Origin: Bacteroidales bacterium
Lineage (GTDB): Bacteria > Bacteroidota > Bacteroidia > Bacteroidales > F082
DNA length: 38,236 nt
NCBI GenBank assembly: GCA_024689285.1
Contig: JAILDR010000137.1
Span: forward strand, 1-38,236
Direction of reading: 5' to 3'
A model generated the notes under the pieces. It did no database searches and had not been told where the DNA came from. It worked only from the letters and a program-made list of their open reading frames with translations. Shown here piece by piece: positions 27,485-37,217 of the stretch (positions within the stretch are counted from its first letter, which is position 1; every line of letters starts with the position of its first letter). Both the position numbers and the translations under genes were made by a program.

Positions 27485-29692
27485 ATGGCAAAAAAAGCTG
27501 ACCCTGAAATCCACAAGTTGCTGAAGGACGTCTTCGGTTTCGACCAGTTCAAAGGGAACCAGGAAGAAATCATCAAAAGCATCCTTGCCGGCAACAACAC
27601 CTTCGTACTGATGCCCACAGGTGGCGGCAAGTCGCTGTGCTACCAACTACCCGCGCTGATGTCAGAAGGCACAGCCATAGTCGTTTCGCCTCTCATCGCC
27701 CTGATGAAGAATCAAGTCGACATGATTCGCAACTTCGGCACCGACCTCGGCATAGCCCACGTGATGAACTCATCGCTATCGAAAGCCGAATTGCTGGAGG
27801 TAAAAGAAGACTTGAAGAACGGCAAAACCAAGCTGCTCTATGTGGCACCCGAGTCGCTCACCAAAGAGGAAACGGTAGAGTTCCTGCGCACTTTGAAGAT
27901 ATCCTTCGTCGCCATCGACGAGGCTCACTGCATTTCGGAATGGGGTCACGATTTCCGTCCGGAATACCGTCGCTTGCGTCCCATTATCAACGCCATAGGC
28001 GACAGTCTTCCCGTCATCGCCCTGACCGCCACCGCTACTGTAAAAGTGCAGAACGACATCATGAAAAACCTTGAAATCATGGATGCAAAGGTGTTCAAGT
28101 CGTCGTTCGACCGCCCGAACCTATATTATGAGGTGCGTCCCAAGACGAAAGACGTCGTAAAAGACATTATCAAATACATCAAACAGAACCCTGGCAAGTC
28201 GGGCATCGTATATTGCCTCAGCCGCAAAAAAGTGGAGGAGCTGGCCGAAACACTCGTGGTAAACGGTATTCGTGCCCTACCCTACCATGCAGGCCTCGAC
28301 AGCCAGACACGTAAAGAAAACCAAGACAAGTTCCTCATGGAGGAAGCCGATGTCATCGTGGCCACTATCGCCTTCGGTATGGGCATCGACAAACCCGACG
28401 TGCGTTTTGTCATCCACCACGACATCCCCAAGAGCTTAGAAGGCTACTACCAGGAGACAGGTCGTGCTGGACGCGACGGCGGTGAAGGCAACTGCATCGC
28501 TTTCTACGACTACGAAGACATCCATAAACTGGAAAAGTTCAACAAAGGAAAGAACGTAGCCGAACAGGAAATCGCCCGCGAACTACTTAACGAAACAGTA
28601 ACCTACGCTGAGTCAGCTGTCTGCCGCCATAGACTGTTGCTCCACTATTTCGGCGAGGAATACGAGAAGGAAAACTGCGGCTCTTGCGACAACTGCCGCT
28701 ACCCCAAGGAGAAATTTGATGGCAAAGAAGACCTCAAACTTGTCCTCGAAGCCGTTGAAGAGACCAAACAGCTCTTCAAGACGAAACATATTGCTGAACT
28801 ATTGGCCGGCAAACTCACTGGCGACATCAAGGCGGCCAAACAGGAAAACAATGAGTTCTTCGGTGCAGGCGACGAACACGACGAGAAATATTGGACTGCC
28901 GTCATCCGTCAAGCTCTTGTCAACAAGCTGCTTACCAAGGACATCGAGAACTACGGCATCCTGAAAATCACCAAGGAAGGCAAGAACTTCATCAAGAAGC
29001 CTTACTCCGTTATGCTCGTCAAGGATCACGACTACGAGAACTCCGACGATGATGATCCCGAGAGTATGGCTGCTATGGGCGCTGGTAAAGACGGCGGCGC
29101 CGACAAGACCCTCTTCGCCTTGCTCAAAGATTTGCGCAAAACCATCGCCAAGCAGAACGGATTGCCTCCATTCGTCATCTTCCAAGACACCTCACTTGAG
29201 GATATGGCCATCCAATACCCCATCACCAAGGAAGAAATGACCCAGATTGCTGGCGTGGGCTTGGGCAAAGCCGAGAAATTCGGTGAGCCGTTCATCAAGC
29301 TCATCAAGGAATATGTCGAGGAAAATGACATCACACGCCCCAACGATATGGTGGTCAAATCGGTGGTCAACAACTCTGCACTGAAAATCGGCATCATCCA
29401 AAACATCGACAAGAAGATTCCGTTGGAAGACATCGCCTACGGCAAGGGGCTGGAATTCGACGAGTTGCTGTCGGAAATCGAAAGCATCGTTTCGTCAGGC
29501 ACTCATCTGGACATTAACTATTACATCGAGGACAACATCGACATCTACCATCAGGAGGACATTCTCGACTATTTCCATGAGGCCGAAACAGACGACATCC
29601 AAACCGCCTTGCGCGAACTGGGCGAAGACGAATACGATGAAGAAGAAGTCCGCCTCATGCGCATCAAGTTCCTCTCCGATGTCGGCAACTAA
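27485..29692 (+). CDS. recQ: ATP-dependent DNA helicase RecQ
   Basis: RecQ unwinds DNA 3' to 5' in recombination and fork repair. The 735-residue product has the RecQ-specific lead [14 protein letters not shown] (17-30), Walker A PTGGGKS at 44-50, DEAH box at 145-148 within [20 protein letters not shown], and motif [12 protein letters not shown] near 323-332. Zinc-binding cysteines are at 380, 398, 401 and 404, followed by a winged-helix region and an HRDC domain at about 540-610. A further 120 or so acidic residues extend past the HRDC domain ([20 protein letters not shown]... [15 protein letters not shown]), so it is longer than the 609-residue E. coli enzyme. Such extended forms are common in Bacteroidota. 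A lipoprotein gene follows within seven bases. Confidence 0.96.
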   Translation: MAKKADPEIHKLLKDVFGFDQFKGNQEEIIKSILAGNNTFVLMPTGGGKSLCYQLPALMSEGTAIVVSPLIALMKNQVDMIRNFGTDLGIAHVMNSSLSKAELLEVKEDLKNGKTKLLYVAPESLTKEETVEFLRTLKISFVAIDEAHCISEWGHDFRPEYRRLRPIINAIGDSLPVIALTATATVKVQNDIMKNLEIMDAKVFKSSFDRPNLYYEVRPKTKDVVKDIIKYIKQNPGKSGIVYCLSRKKVEELAETLVVNGIRALPYHAGLDSQTRKENQDKFLMEEADVIVATIAFGMGIDKPDVRFVIHHDIPKSLEGYYQETGRAGRDGGEGNCIAFYDYEDIHKLEKFNKGKNVAEQEIARELLNETVTYAESAVCRHRLLLHYFGEEYEKENCGSCDNCRYPKEKFDGKEDLKLVLEAVEETKQLFKTKHIAELLAGKLTGDIKAAKQENNEFFGAGDEHDEKYWTAVIRQALVNKLLTKDIENYGILKITKEGKNFIKKPYSVMLVKDHDYENSDDDDPESMAAMGAGKDGGADKTLFALLKDLRKTIAKQNGLPPFVIFQDTSLEDMAIQYPITKEEMTQIAGVGLGKAEKFGEPFIKLIKEYVEENDITRPNDMVVKSVVNNSALKIGIIQNIDKKIPLEDIAYGKGLEFDELLSEIESIVSSGTHLDINYYIEDNIDIYHQEDILDYFHEAETDDIQTALRELGEDEYDEEEVRLMRIKFLSDVGN

Positions 29693-29698
29693 TTGAAA

Positions 29699-30049
29699 AT
29701 GCAACGATTATTTATCATAGCTATGGTTTTGCTCTTGTTTTCAGCTTGTGGAAACAGGAGCAAAACCATTATGCCCTCATGCATTCTCACAGAACAGGAG
29801 ATGATTTCCATCATGACTGACGTGCAAATCCTTGAGGCTGACTTGAACCATAAAAAGTCAAAGGGAAAGATGATTGGCAACATGCCAAAGGAATACTACA
29901 ACCAGTTGTTTGAACATTACGGTATCACCGACAGCATTTTTGCCGAAAATATGCGGTATTATACGCATGACCCAGCCACAATGGAAAGGATTATGGACTC
30001 CGTTACGGAACGGCTCATTTCTTCAGTTCCGCAGCCAGCAAATCATTAA
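29699..30049 (+). CDS. DUF4296 lipoprotein
   Basis: The 116-residue product starts at the ATG at 29699 (MQRLFIIAMVLLLFSACGNRS), a lipoprotein signal with the lipobox FSAC. The mature part contains LTEQEMISIMTDVQILEADL, EYYNQLFEHYGITDSIFAENMRYYT and a tail resembling 'MEKIYDEVIERL'. These are the marks of the DUF4296 family found across Bacteroidota, of unknown role. It follows recQ on the same strand and may be co-transcribed. Its last 35 bases overlap, on the other strand, the end of the next lipoprotein gene. Confidence 0.85.
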   Translation: MQRLFIIAMVLLLFSACGNRSKTIMPSCILTEQEMISIMTDVQILEADLNHKKSKGKMIGNMPKEYYNQLFEHYGITDSIFAENMRYYTHDPATMERIMDSVTERLISSVPQPANH

Positions 30050-31052
30050 GTTTCCTCGCAGCATCCCATAGCAAACTCTCATCCGTTGGAACTGCTACAG
30101 GTTTGCCATTCAAGCGGTTGAGCGTTTCAGCAGAGCAGGCCTCACGATCACCTTTGATAGTGGTGTAGGCGTTCTTGAAAGTGGATGTTGCCATAAATGG
30201 GACAGATCCTATGAGACGACCAGCGCAGTTGCGGTATTCCATCATGCCCGAAATAGTAGCACTCTTGTTTTGGATGTGATCAGTTACCTCAACCATTTTG
30301 CTTCCATTGTATTCCTTGAACGACACCTCATCCAAACGTATGGGCGACACCGTTACGTCTTGCACGTTAACTGAAATCATCGCCGTCGATTTCTTCGTGC
30401 GGACGATGTCGAAAGGAATTTCATCGTCATCGAAATCAAGTATGACGTCCACAACTGCTTTCGGTACAAGCTTCTCGCCAGTGAAATTCAGTGTCACCTT
30501 GTCAGCCGAATGCAGCACCTGACGCTTGCGCAAGTCCTTTAGACGCTGATTCTCACGATTGGTGCGTGACAGTTGCTCAATAAACTGCGATGCCAATTCT
30601 GCATCGGACCGTGAGCCCGTGTTGAGCAATTGATTCGCTTTTGCCACCAAGAAACTTTCTGCCTTATTGCGTGCCACCAGCATGTCATCGTCGAGCTTGA
30701 GTTTCACATAATCCATTCCCCTTTTGATTTTCTTGGGCATCTTGGCAAACACCTCATTACGGCCTTTCATGCTGCAATAGCGTTGGTAAATCTCAGGCCA
30801 AGCTTCAGGTTGCCCCGTAGCTTTCAGAGACTGGATGCGATTGTGGTCAGCTTGGTTGGCCTTATGGTAGGAAGCCGCCAACATATTCATATCACGTTCG
30901 TTGATACGGTCCTTCTTGGCTGAAGGCGCCAAACGTTGAATGACCTGGTCGTATTCTTGGGCTTCGTAGAGTTTTTGGGGTGTGTTGCACGAGGCCATTA
31001 TGACAGCGAGCAACAAAACGGGTATCATTCGGAGGTATCTCATGACATTCAT
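30015..31052 (-). CDS. Lipoprotein of unknown function
   Basis: The 345-residue product starts MNVMRYLRMIPVLLLAVIMASC, a lipoprotein signal with lipidated Cys22 (Cys19 if the second ATG at 31043 is used). Residues about 25-110 look helical and repeat-like (YEAQEYDQVIQRLAPSAKK, MNMLAASYHKANQAD), suggesting a short TPR-like or coiled region. Residues about 185-300 look strand-rich (VTLNFTGEKLVPKAVVDVILDFD). I do not recognise a named family. Its 3' end overlaps the DUF4296 gene by 35 bases. Cell-envelope location is the only functional statement supported. Confidence 0.75.
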   Translation of the reverse strand: MNVMRYLRMIPVLLLAVIMASCNTPQKLYEAQEYDQVIQRLAPSAKKDRINERDMNMLAASYHKANQADHNRIQSLKATGQPEAWPEIYQRYCSMKGRNEVFAKMPKKIKRGMDYVKLKLDDDMLVARNKAESFLVAKANQLLNTGSRSDAELASQFIEQLSRTNRENQRLKDLRKRQVLHSADKVTLNFTGEKLVPKAVVDVILDFDDDEIPFDIVRTKKSTAMISVNVQDVTVSPIRLDEVSFKEYNGSKMVEVTDHIQNKSATISGMMEYRNCAGRLIGSVPFMATSTFKNAYTTIKGDREACSAETLNRLNGKPVAVPTDESLLWDAARKLNDLLAAELKK

Positions 31053-31153
31053 TTATTATAGACTCAAAACACAGGACTTGGTGGCATGCGACCTTTTTGC
31101 CACGTGTCACGTAGTCTCACATCTATTGAAAAACTACAAATTTCGCTCCAAAA

Positions 31154-31184
31154 TTGTCCAATCAGGAATAAATATTTACTTTTG
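31154..31184 (+). promoter_or_regulatory. Promoter of the polyprenyl synthase gene
   Basis: TTG at 31154-31156 and TACTTTTG at 31177-31184 are separated by exactly 20 bases, matching the Bacteroidota consensus. The gene's ATG is 21 bases after the -7 element. Confidence 0.6.
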
Positions 31185-31205
31185 TGCCTCCAAATTATCA
31201 ATCCC

Positions 31206-32177
31206 ATGGAAAAGATCAAACAATTACAACAGGATTTTGCCCATTTTCTGGCGCAAACCGACTTTGGCGGACAGCCCACCGAACTGTATGCACCTATTTC
31301 ATATACCATCCTTCAAAGCGGCAAGCGTCTGCGTCCCATGCTCTGCCTCCTGGCTAACGAAATGTTTGGCGGCGACGAGCAGCAAGCCCTTTGGCCAGCA
31401 TTGGCTTTGGAGACCTTCCACAACTTCACCCTTATTCACGACGACATCATGGACAAAGCTCCCCTGCGTCGAGGAATGGAAACCGTGTATCAGAAATGGA
31501 ATGCCGACATCGCCATCCTGTCGGGTGATGCTATGCTGGCCAAAGCCTTCCAATTTGCCCTAAAACCCGACAAAGGTGCCAAACTTGCCCAGCAATTGGG
31601 TAAAGTGGCCATCGAGATTTGTGAAGGACAGCAGATGGATCTCAATTTCGAGACCTGCGGCAATGTGACGATTGACGAGTATCTGGAGATGATTCGTTTG
31701 AAGACCGCCGTCCTGTTGGCTACAGCCTTACAGATGGGTGCCACCGTTGCCGACGCAAAAGAGAGCGACATACAGCATCTTTACGATTTCGGCATCGCTA
31801 TGGGTTTGAGCTTCCAGCTGCAAGACGACATCCTCGACCTCTACAGCGACGTTCAGACCTTCGGCAAGAAACACGGCGGCGACATCGCTGACAACAAGAA
31901 GACCTATCTTTATCTGAAGGCTCTCGAACTGGCCAATGAAAAAGACCGCAAACGTCTCTCCTACCTCTTCACCCTCCGCACCGACCACGATGAAGAAGAA
32001 AAGATTGAAGAGGTGAAAGGAATATACGACCGCTTGAACATCAAGGGGATTGTGGAAGCCGTTATCGCGGAGTATGACCAGAAAGCGTTTAAGGCCTTAG
32101 CCGCTGTCGACATACCCGATGAGAAAAAGGCTCATCTAAGAGCCTACGCCGAAAGCCTTACAGGCAGAAAGAAATAA
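31206..32177 (+). CDS. Polyprenyl diphosphate synthase (trans-isoprenyl)
   Basis: The enzyme condenses isopentenyl diphosphate onto an allylic primer to build linear isoprenoid diphosphates. The 323-residue product has GKRLRPML at 39-46, the first aspartate-rich motif DDIMD at 79-83 followed by RRG, and the second DDILD at 207-211. The late motif GKKHGGDIADNKKT is also present. The residues before the first motif (HNFTLIHDDIMD) do not by themselves fix chain length; a short to medium chain (farnesyl, geranylgeranyl) or a longer quinone-chain product is possible. The frame is open back to 31086, but the ATG at 31206 follows a good promoter and gives a normal N-terminus. It is convergent with the DUF5689 lipoprotein gene, sharing a terminator. 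Confidence 0.9.
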   Translation: MEKIKQLQQDFAHFLAQTDFGGQPTELYAPISYTILQSGKRLRPMLCLLANEMFGGDEQQALWPALALETFHNFTLIHDDIMDKAPLRRGMETVYQKWNADIAILSGDAMLAKAFQFALKPDKGAKLAQQLGKVAIEICEGQQMDLNFETCGNVTIDEYLEMIRLKTAVLLATALQMGATVADAKESDIQHLYDFGIAMGLSFQLQDDILDLYSDVQTFGKKHGGDIADNKKTYLYLKALELANEKDRKRLSYLFTLRTDHDEEEKIEEVKGIYDRLNIKGIVEAVIAEYDQKAFKALAAVDIPDEKKAHLRAYAESLTGRKK

Positions 32178-32179
32178 AA

Positions 32180-32208
32180 AAGAAGCCCACCCCGAAGGTG
32201 GGCTTCTT
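32180..32208. terminator. Bidirectional terminator
   Basis: AAGAAGCCCACC (32180-32191) and GGTGGGCTTCTT (32197-32208) form a perfect 12-bp stem with a five-base loop. On the minus strand the loop reads TTCGG and a T-rich run follows; on the plus strand TTCATTCTT follows. It can end both the polyprenyl synthase transcript and the receptor/lipoprotein operon. Confidence 0.9.
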
Positions 32209-32229
32209 CATTCTTAGGGTATCGCAAGC

Positions 32230-34473
32230 TTATTGCTCCTTGACCACCACGTTCTTGATTTCCCACGTGGCCGAAGCGCCGTCAACACTGAGATAACGGA
32301 AAGCGATGCGGCAAGTGGAAGTCTTATACGCAGCTGGGATGACCAAATCTCCAGCAGCGACAAACTGCCATTTCGTCGTAGGCTGGTTAAGGATAGGCAG
32401 TTCCACCCATTGCTCCAGGTTCGGGTCTTCGCCAACCGTATAGTCATTGGTCACCCAAACCGTATAATAACCTTCATCGACACCAACATTCATGCTTCCT
32501 TCCGGACCTCTTGCATGTTCAAAATTCAGAATCGGATTGGTGCTGCCGCTCAAGTCAATCACTGGGCTGATAAACCAGTCTTCGTTGGCGTATGAAACAT
32601 TGTTGGCAAAACCCGAAATCACTGCACCATATTCAAGATGAGAAGCATTTTGATACCACTCTTGCTCACCCGTCACGCTATAGGCGCTGAACGTGCTGAA
32701 ACTGGATTGCGTAGTCAGCGTTTGGTTGAAATACTCAGTAGTCCCTGGGTCTGGAGGCGTAATGCCACCATCCAAGACAAAATCAGCTTCGGTGCCTCCG
32801 CTGTCGCGCAGTCCAGGTTGACCGAAATAAGTACGGAGCTTACCCAACACCGTCAGATGTTTGCCCAAATTGTCGGGATTGTCCATCAAGTTGACCTGAA
32901 TGCGGAGCGGTTTGCCAGCAGGCAGGTTGACAATAACGCACTGGCTGATTTCCCTGCATGAGGCATCGTCGGCAATCACCACATTGGTGGCGAGGTCGAA
33001 AGGAGCACTCCAATTGACGTCAGCGTTGCTCGAGACTGTGCTCAAACCTGACTTCACAGCACCCACGATAAAACCATGAACCCATGCGACAGGCTCTTCG
33101 CTCTGCAGACCGATACCCGCTGCCACGTTGTACGGGTCGTCAGCCGTACCGCTGCCTTCGCCCGTTCCCGGAGTAGGAGGCTCACCGCCACCACCGCCAC
33201 CAGGTTCACCCTCTTCGACGAGGATGTATTTCACCTCCAAAGTACGCGATTGCGTTTCTGACGACAAGAACTTGATGGCTACAGTAACAGTCTCACCCAG
33301 GAACTCATCGAGACTGGTCTCGACGGTCTGGAAGTCGGACCAACCGCCCGTGTTCGGATAGGTCACATTCATCTGTGTCCAGTGGGCTTCCTGAGGATCG
33401 CTGCCAAAGACATAATCCTTTGAAACCTGGAGTGTGACATCCTCAGTATTGCTGTTGGAATATTGGGCCACATAATTGACGCCCACCTTCACATGCTCGA
33501 CACCCGTCAGGGCCACAGGAGATGAAATCAGCCAGTCTTCATTGGCATAGTTGGCACCATTAGCATAGCCTGTCATCTTAGCGGTGCTGTAGTCGATTTC
33601 CCACTTTTGGGCACCGGCAACGCTAAACTCCTTGTAGGTTCCAAACGAAGTGGCAAACTGCTGTTCGTAAGGCAAAGTCTGAACCTCACCAGGCTCACCG
33701 CCTTGACCGCCACCGCCGCCAGGAGTGAAATTATTGAATTCCAATTCACTAATAGAACGAATGATCAACTGCCAAGTGCTCTTACTATTGGTGCCATAAT
33801 ACGAAGCGATGGCCACCAAGTTACCCGTATCCGACGGAAGCGGGTCGTTGGCAAAATTGGCATAGTTGCTGGTGCGAACGACAAATTCATCAGCGTTGCC
33901 GACAGGGTTCTGGGCATCGACCAAGCAACGGTTGCCATAGGTGCTAACATCAGCAAAAGTGTTTTCTTCGGTGAACCAAACATTCTCCAAACGCACCAGA
34001 CCAGCAAGGTATTTACCCGTCTTGATTTCAGAAATCGTGGTCAGGGCGGGTTGGATAGGCTTGTTGTTGGCCAAGATAATGATGTGTCCGTCGGCTTCGA
34101 AATCAGTCAGTTGGGGTAATCCATAGTACAAGGAATACTTGACATCTTTCAAATAGACGCGGATGGAGTCACCAATGCGAACCCCACTCGGGGCGTTAAG
34201 GTGTAACTCGATGGCGGCACCCGAGGCGCGGTCTTGCATAAAAGCACACTTATACAAGTTGCCCGACTGCTCGTCGGCGGTGACGATACCATACACCGAA
34301 GCATCTTCGGTGAACACCGTGCCCGATTCCAGTTCAATGATTTCGCCAATGGTGTAAATCTTACCTACCGGCAGGTCTTGGATAGGCGGTTGTGGATACT
34401 CTTTCTTGCAGGCGGTGAACACTGCGCCCATCATGGCAAGAAGCAGAAATGCGTTGAATACTCTGTTTTTCAT
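32230..34473 (-). CDS. Multidomain surface lipoprotein (DUF5689, two jelly-roll modules, DUF6359)
   Basis: The 747-residue product has a lipoprotein signal (MKNRVFNAFLLLAMMGAVFTAC, Cys22). Its modules are a DUF5689-like region at about 37-247, a Gly-rich linker at 250-264, a beta jelly-roll of the choice-of-anchor J type at about 268-420, a Gly/Pro linker at 421-440, a DUF6359-like region at about 440-570 (GTADDPYNVAAGIG, WVHGFIVGAVK), and a second jelly-roll at about 580-747. The two jelly-rolls repeat the block YANEDW(L/F)IS at 309-317 and 628-636. Flexible linkers and lipidation suggest an outer-surface binding protein. It lies 20 bases after the TonB-dependent receptor gene, the usual pairing of a surface lipoprotein with its uptake channel. 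Ligand unknown. Confidence 0.85.
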   Translation of the reverse strand: MKNRVFNAFLLLAMMGAVFTACKKEYPQPPIQDLPVGKIYTIGEIIELESGTVFTEDASVYGIVTADEQSGNLYKCAFMQDRASGAAIELHLNAPSGVRIGDSIRVYLKDVKYSLYYGLPQLTDFEADGHIIILANNKPIQPALTTISEIKTGKYLAGLVRLENVWFTEENTFADVSTYGNRCLVDAQNPVGNADEFVVRTSNYANFANDPLPSDTGNLVAIASYYGTNSKSTWQLIIRSISELEFNNFTPGGGGGQGGEPGEVQTLPYEQQFATSFGTYKEFSVAGAQKWEIDYSTAKMTGYANGANYANEDWLISSPVALTGVEHVKVGVNYVAQYSNSNTEDVTLQVSKDYVFGSDPQEAHWTQMNVTYPNTGGWSDFQTVETSLDEFLGETVTVAIKFLSSETQSRTLEVKYILVEEGEPGGGGGGEPPTPGTGEGSGTADDPYNVAAGIGLQSEEPVAWVHGFIVGAVKSGLSTVSSNADVNWSAPFDLATNVVIADDASCREISQCVIVNLPAGKPLRIQVNLMDNPDNLGKHLTVLGKLRTYFGQPGLRDSGGTEADFVLDGGITPPDPGTTEYFNQTLTTQSSFSTFSAYSVTGEQEWYQNASHLEYGAVISGFANNVSYANEDWFISPVIDLSGSTNPILNFEHARGPEGSMNVGVDEGYYTVWVTNDYTVGEDPNLEQWVELPILNQPTTKWQFVAAGDLVIPAAYKTSTCRIAFRYLSVDGASATWEIKNVVVKEQ

Positions 34474-34493
34474 TTTCTATCGTGTTTTGATTT

Positions 34494-37061
34494 TTATTTT
34501 CTAACTGTCAAGCTGATGAAATAATTGATACCGTACATATATGAGTACTTGTCGGGGAACATATCGGGGTTGTTGGCATCGAAGCGCAGTTGCTCGTAGC
34601 CGTAAAGGATGGTGCTCTTGTTGTTGAGCAAGTTGTTGATGCTCACATTCAGCAAGAAATAATAGCCTTTGTAGCGATATGATACGCCACCATAGAAATC
34701 GAGGGTGAAGGCAGGCTTCATCGGGGTCTGGTTCAGCACTTCCTCGATACGGATGTCGCCTTGTGCATAGTGCAGCATACCTTCTTCGGTGTGGTTATAG
34801 GGGTTGACGTCGAAGTACATATTGGCGAGATAGTTCGCGTTGAGACTCACCCACCAATTCTTCGGGTCGTTATATTTAATGCCCAGCGAAGCCACCGTCT
34901 CGGGACCAGAAGCAACATGATAGTCTTTCAGGTAGGCTACGCTGTTCTGGATATAGGCCGTAGTGTTGTTGTCGTCGTATACCGAGAAGATGGGGTTATT
35001 ATTATAGGTATGGATGCCGTTGGCGGCAGCGGCCTGAAGGGTGATGGTCGGGGTGACTTTCCACTCAGCGCCCAGTTCCAAACCCAGGCTTTTCTGGTTG
35101 ATGTTCGTCATGATGAAGTTGACGTACTCGCTGGTGTAGGAGTTGGCGCTGGTTGTGGCGTTAAGGAACACATTCTCACAATAGAAGCTACGGTTCCAGA
35201 TGAGGTTCCGATAGGTATAGTAATAACCCGTCAGGCGGAACTTGAAGACGGGCGAACGGTAAAGGTAGCTCAAGTCGAAAGCGTTGATACGTTCGCTCTT
35301 CAGGTCACCCTCCACCACCGTGTGGCGGGTACGAGGCGACACATAGATGTCCCTGAACTGAGGAGCCTGGGTCATGTAAGCGAAATTGGCCACGATATGG
35401 TTTCGCCCGTTAATGGCGAAAGTCACACCCGCCTTTGCACTCGGGTCGAAGAAGTTGTGCATTTGGTCCTTACCGTATGAGTTTTCGGGGAAGGAACCGC
35501 TCTTCCAGAGGCCCTCGCGCCAAATCTGTGTAAACTCGGCCTGCAAGCCCAAATAGAGGTCGAACCTACCCACCAGCCAGTCGATTTGGTCCCAAATGCG
35601 ACCATAATTGCGGTTGGAGTAGTAGTTATAGCTGATGATGTCGCCGACCTTAGCCACATGGTTGGGGTTGTTGAGGTTGGGCTGGCATTCATCGCTTTCA
35701 AGGTTCTCGGCATACTTATTAATATCGTAGTAGTAATCGCCGCCAAGAAGGTCGTTGACGCTCTCGTAATATTGCGTCCGTGAGGCATTGACGGCCAGAC
35801 CGCCCGTCATGATGAGGTTGGGCAGGAATTCATGCTTGAAATAGGTGGAGCCACCCATCTGACGCTTGTCGTAGTGGCGCTCGCTGAGGATATATTTCGA
35901 AGCTTTGCCCGTGACGGACTCGTTGGTGCCATTGGCATTGTTCACCGTAAAGAGATGGTCGCGGTTGGCGTTGTAAAGCGCATCCCAGTCAATCTGGCAC
36001 ACCTTCGAATCGCGGTTGAGCCAGGCATTGAGTTGGGCTTCATATTCGGCTCGGCACGAGGCATGCGTCCCATAGTAACTCGGCAGGTTCTTGTAATAAT
36101 CGGGGCGCGGGTCACCGGTTTCTCCCCAATTGAGGCCCGTCTGGCCCGACTTACCAAAGAAGTAATAGGCCGTAGTAATGAATTCTGTCTTCTTGCTGGG
36201 CGTCCAGTACCAAGTAAGACTGGCAAACGGCTGATGAGCAGTACTCACACGCGAATTGCGGATAACTTGCGTGCCTTTCTCATCGATAGTCTGAAAGCCC
36301 CAGTTGGGATTGTAGAAGTTGGAGCCGACGAGGTCGTAAGCCTCCTGAACCACGGGCGTGGAGCCGCCACGCTGCGAGGGCGCACCAAACACAGTGAGGT
36401 CGAGACTGTGCTTGTCGTTGAATTTCTTCTCCAACGAGAGGAAGTAGCTATAGGCTTGGTAGAAAGTGCCTTCCGTATAGCCTTTGCCTGCGTATCGACC
36501 GCTGGCAGTAGCCATCAGGTACCAGCCATTCCCCATATCGCCTGTACCGACTGACGCCATAGCGCGATGCTGGTAGGAACGGTTGCTGAACGCATAGCTC
36601 ACCGAGATTTGCTTGCGGTATTCAGAAGCACGTGTCGAGTAGGACGTCAAGCCACCGAGGCCACCGAAGCCCGCACTCGTTCTGCCCAGACCTTCAACAA
36701 GCACCGAATTGCGGAAGGCATCGTTCAGTCCGCCCCAGTTGGAGAAAATAGGGCGGCCCGTCTCAGGGTCGTTCATCAATATGCCATTGATCATTACCTC
36801 GTTGTATTTCGAGTCGTTGCCGCGCACGCGGTAGCGCAACGAGCCGAAATTATAGGCCGCAATGCTGTTGAACACATCGCGCGAGGAGTTGAGCAAGGTG
36901 GAAGCATCGTTGACCGAAGAGGACGACTCCTCAAAATCGGAGTCCATGAGGATCACCGTCGGCACATCGTGCTGGTCGAGGTTGACGGTGTCGACAGTCT
37001 GGGCCATCGTTCGCCCGACCGACAACGCCGCAACCGTGATTAAGAGTAGGAATTTCTTCAT
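34494..37061 (-). CDS. TonB-dependent outer-membrane receptor
   Basis: The 855-residue product has a signal peptide (MKKFLLLITVAALSVGRTMAQ). Next is an unusually short N-terminal part lacking the carboxypeptidase-regulatory-like domain seen in SusC proteins, then a plug domain (about 50-145) with YRVRGNDSKYNEVMINGILMND and GGLGGLTSYSTR. A long strand-rich barrel ends in YGINYFISLTVRK with aromatic residues near the C-terminus. Such receptors import large or scarce substrates using TonB energy. The frame is open to 37145 but the ATG at 37061 starts the signal peptide. It is the first gene of a two-gene operon with the DUF5689 lipoprotein, and divergent from an exported nuclease/phosphatase-family gene. 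Confidence 0.9.
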   Translation of the reverse strand: MKKFLLLITVAALSVGRTMAQTVDTVNLDQHDVPTVILMDSDFEESSSSVNDASTLLNSSRDVFNSIAAYNFGSLRYRVRGNDSKYNEVMINGILMNDPETGRPIFSNWGGLNDAFRNSVLVEGLGRTSAGFGGLGGLTSYSTRASEYRKQISVSYAFSNRSYQHRAMASVGTGDMGNGWYLMATASGRYAGKGYTEGTFYQAYSYFLSLEKKFNDKHSLDLTVFGAPSQRGGSTPVVQEAYDLVGSNFYNPNWGFQTIDEKGTQVIRNSRVSTAHQPFASLTWYWTPSKKTEFITTAYYFFGKSGQTGLNWGETGDPRPDYYKNLPSYYGTHASCRAEYEAQLNAWLNRDSKVCQIDWDALYNANRDHLFTVNNANGTNESVTGKASKYILSERHYDKRQMGGSTYFKHEFLPNLIMTGGLAVNASRTQYYESVNDLLGGDYYYDINKYAENLESDECQPNLNNPNHVAKVGDIISYNYYSNRNYGRIWDQIDWLVGRFDLYLGLQAEFTQIWREGLWKSGSFPENSYGKDQMHNFFDPSAKAGVTFAINGRNHIVANFAYMTQAPQFRDIYVSPRTRHTVVEGDLKSERINAFDLSYLYRSPVFKFRLTGYYYTYRNLIWNRSFYCENVFLNATTSANSYTSEYVNFIMTNINQKSLGLELGAEWKVTPTITLQAAAANGIHTYNNNPIFSVYDDNNTTAYIQNSVAYLKDYHVASGPETVASLGIKYNDPKNWWVSLNANYLANMYFDVNPYNHTEEGMLHYAQGDIRIEEVLNQTPMKPAFTLDFYGGVSYRYKGYYFLLNVSINNLLNNKSTILYGYEQLRFDANNPDMFPDKYSYMYGINYFISLTVRK

Positions 37062-37115
37062 ATTTAGGATATTACGATTATGAACAGCTTTTTTCTTGAA
37101 GCACGAATTATTGTG

Positions 37116-37123
37116 CAAATATA
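37116..37123 (-). promoter_or_regulatory. -7 promoter element of the receptor operon
   Basis: TATATTTG on the minus strand fits TAnnTTTG, followed by CA and a leader of about 55 bases to the ATG at 37061. Confidence 0.5.
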
Positions 37124-37175
37124 AACAATTTAACCGAAAAATCACGCCAAAGAAGAAAAAAGACCGAATTTTTGC

Positions 37176-37183
37176 TACTTTTG
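37176..37183 (+). promoter_or_regulatory. -7 promoter element of the exported EEP enzyme gene
   Basis: TACTTTTG, followed by CTGAC, lies 34 bases before the ATG at 37218. It faces away from the receptor promoter, 52 bases apart, so both could be controlled from the shared region. Confidence 0.5.
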
Positions 37184-37217
37184 CTGACTAAACCTGATGC
37201 AAACAACATTCATCACT

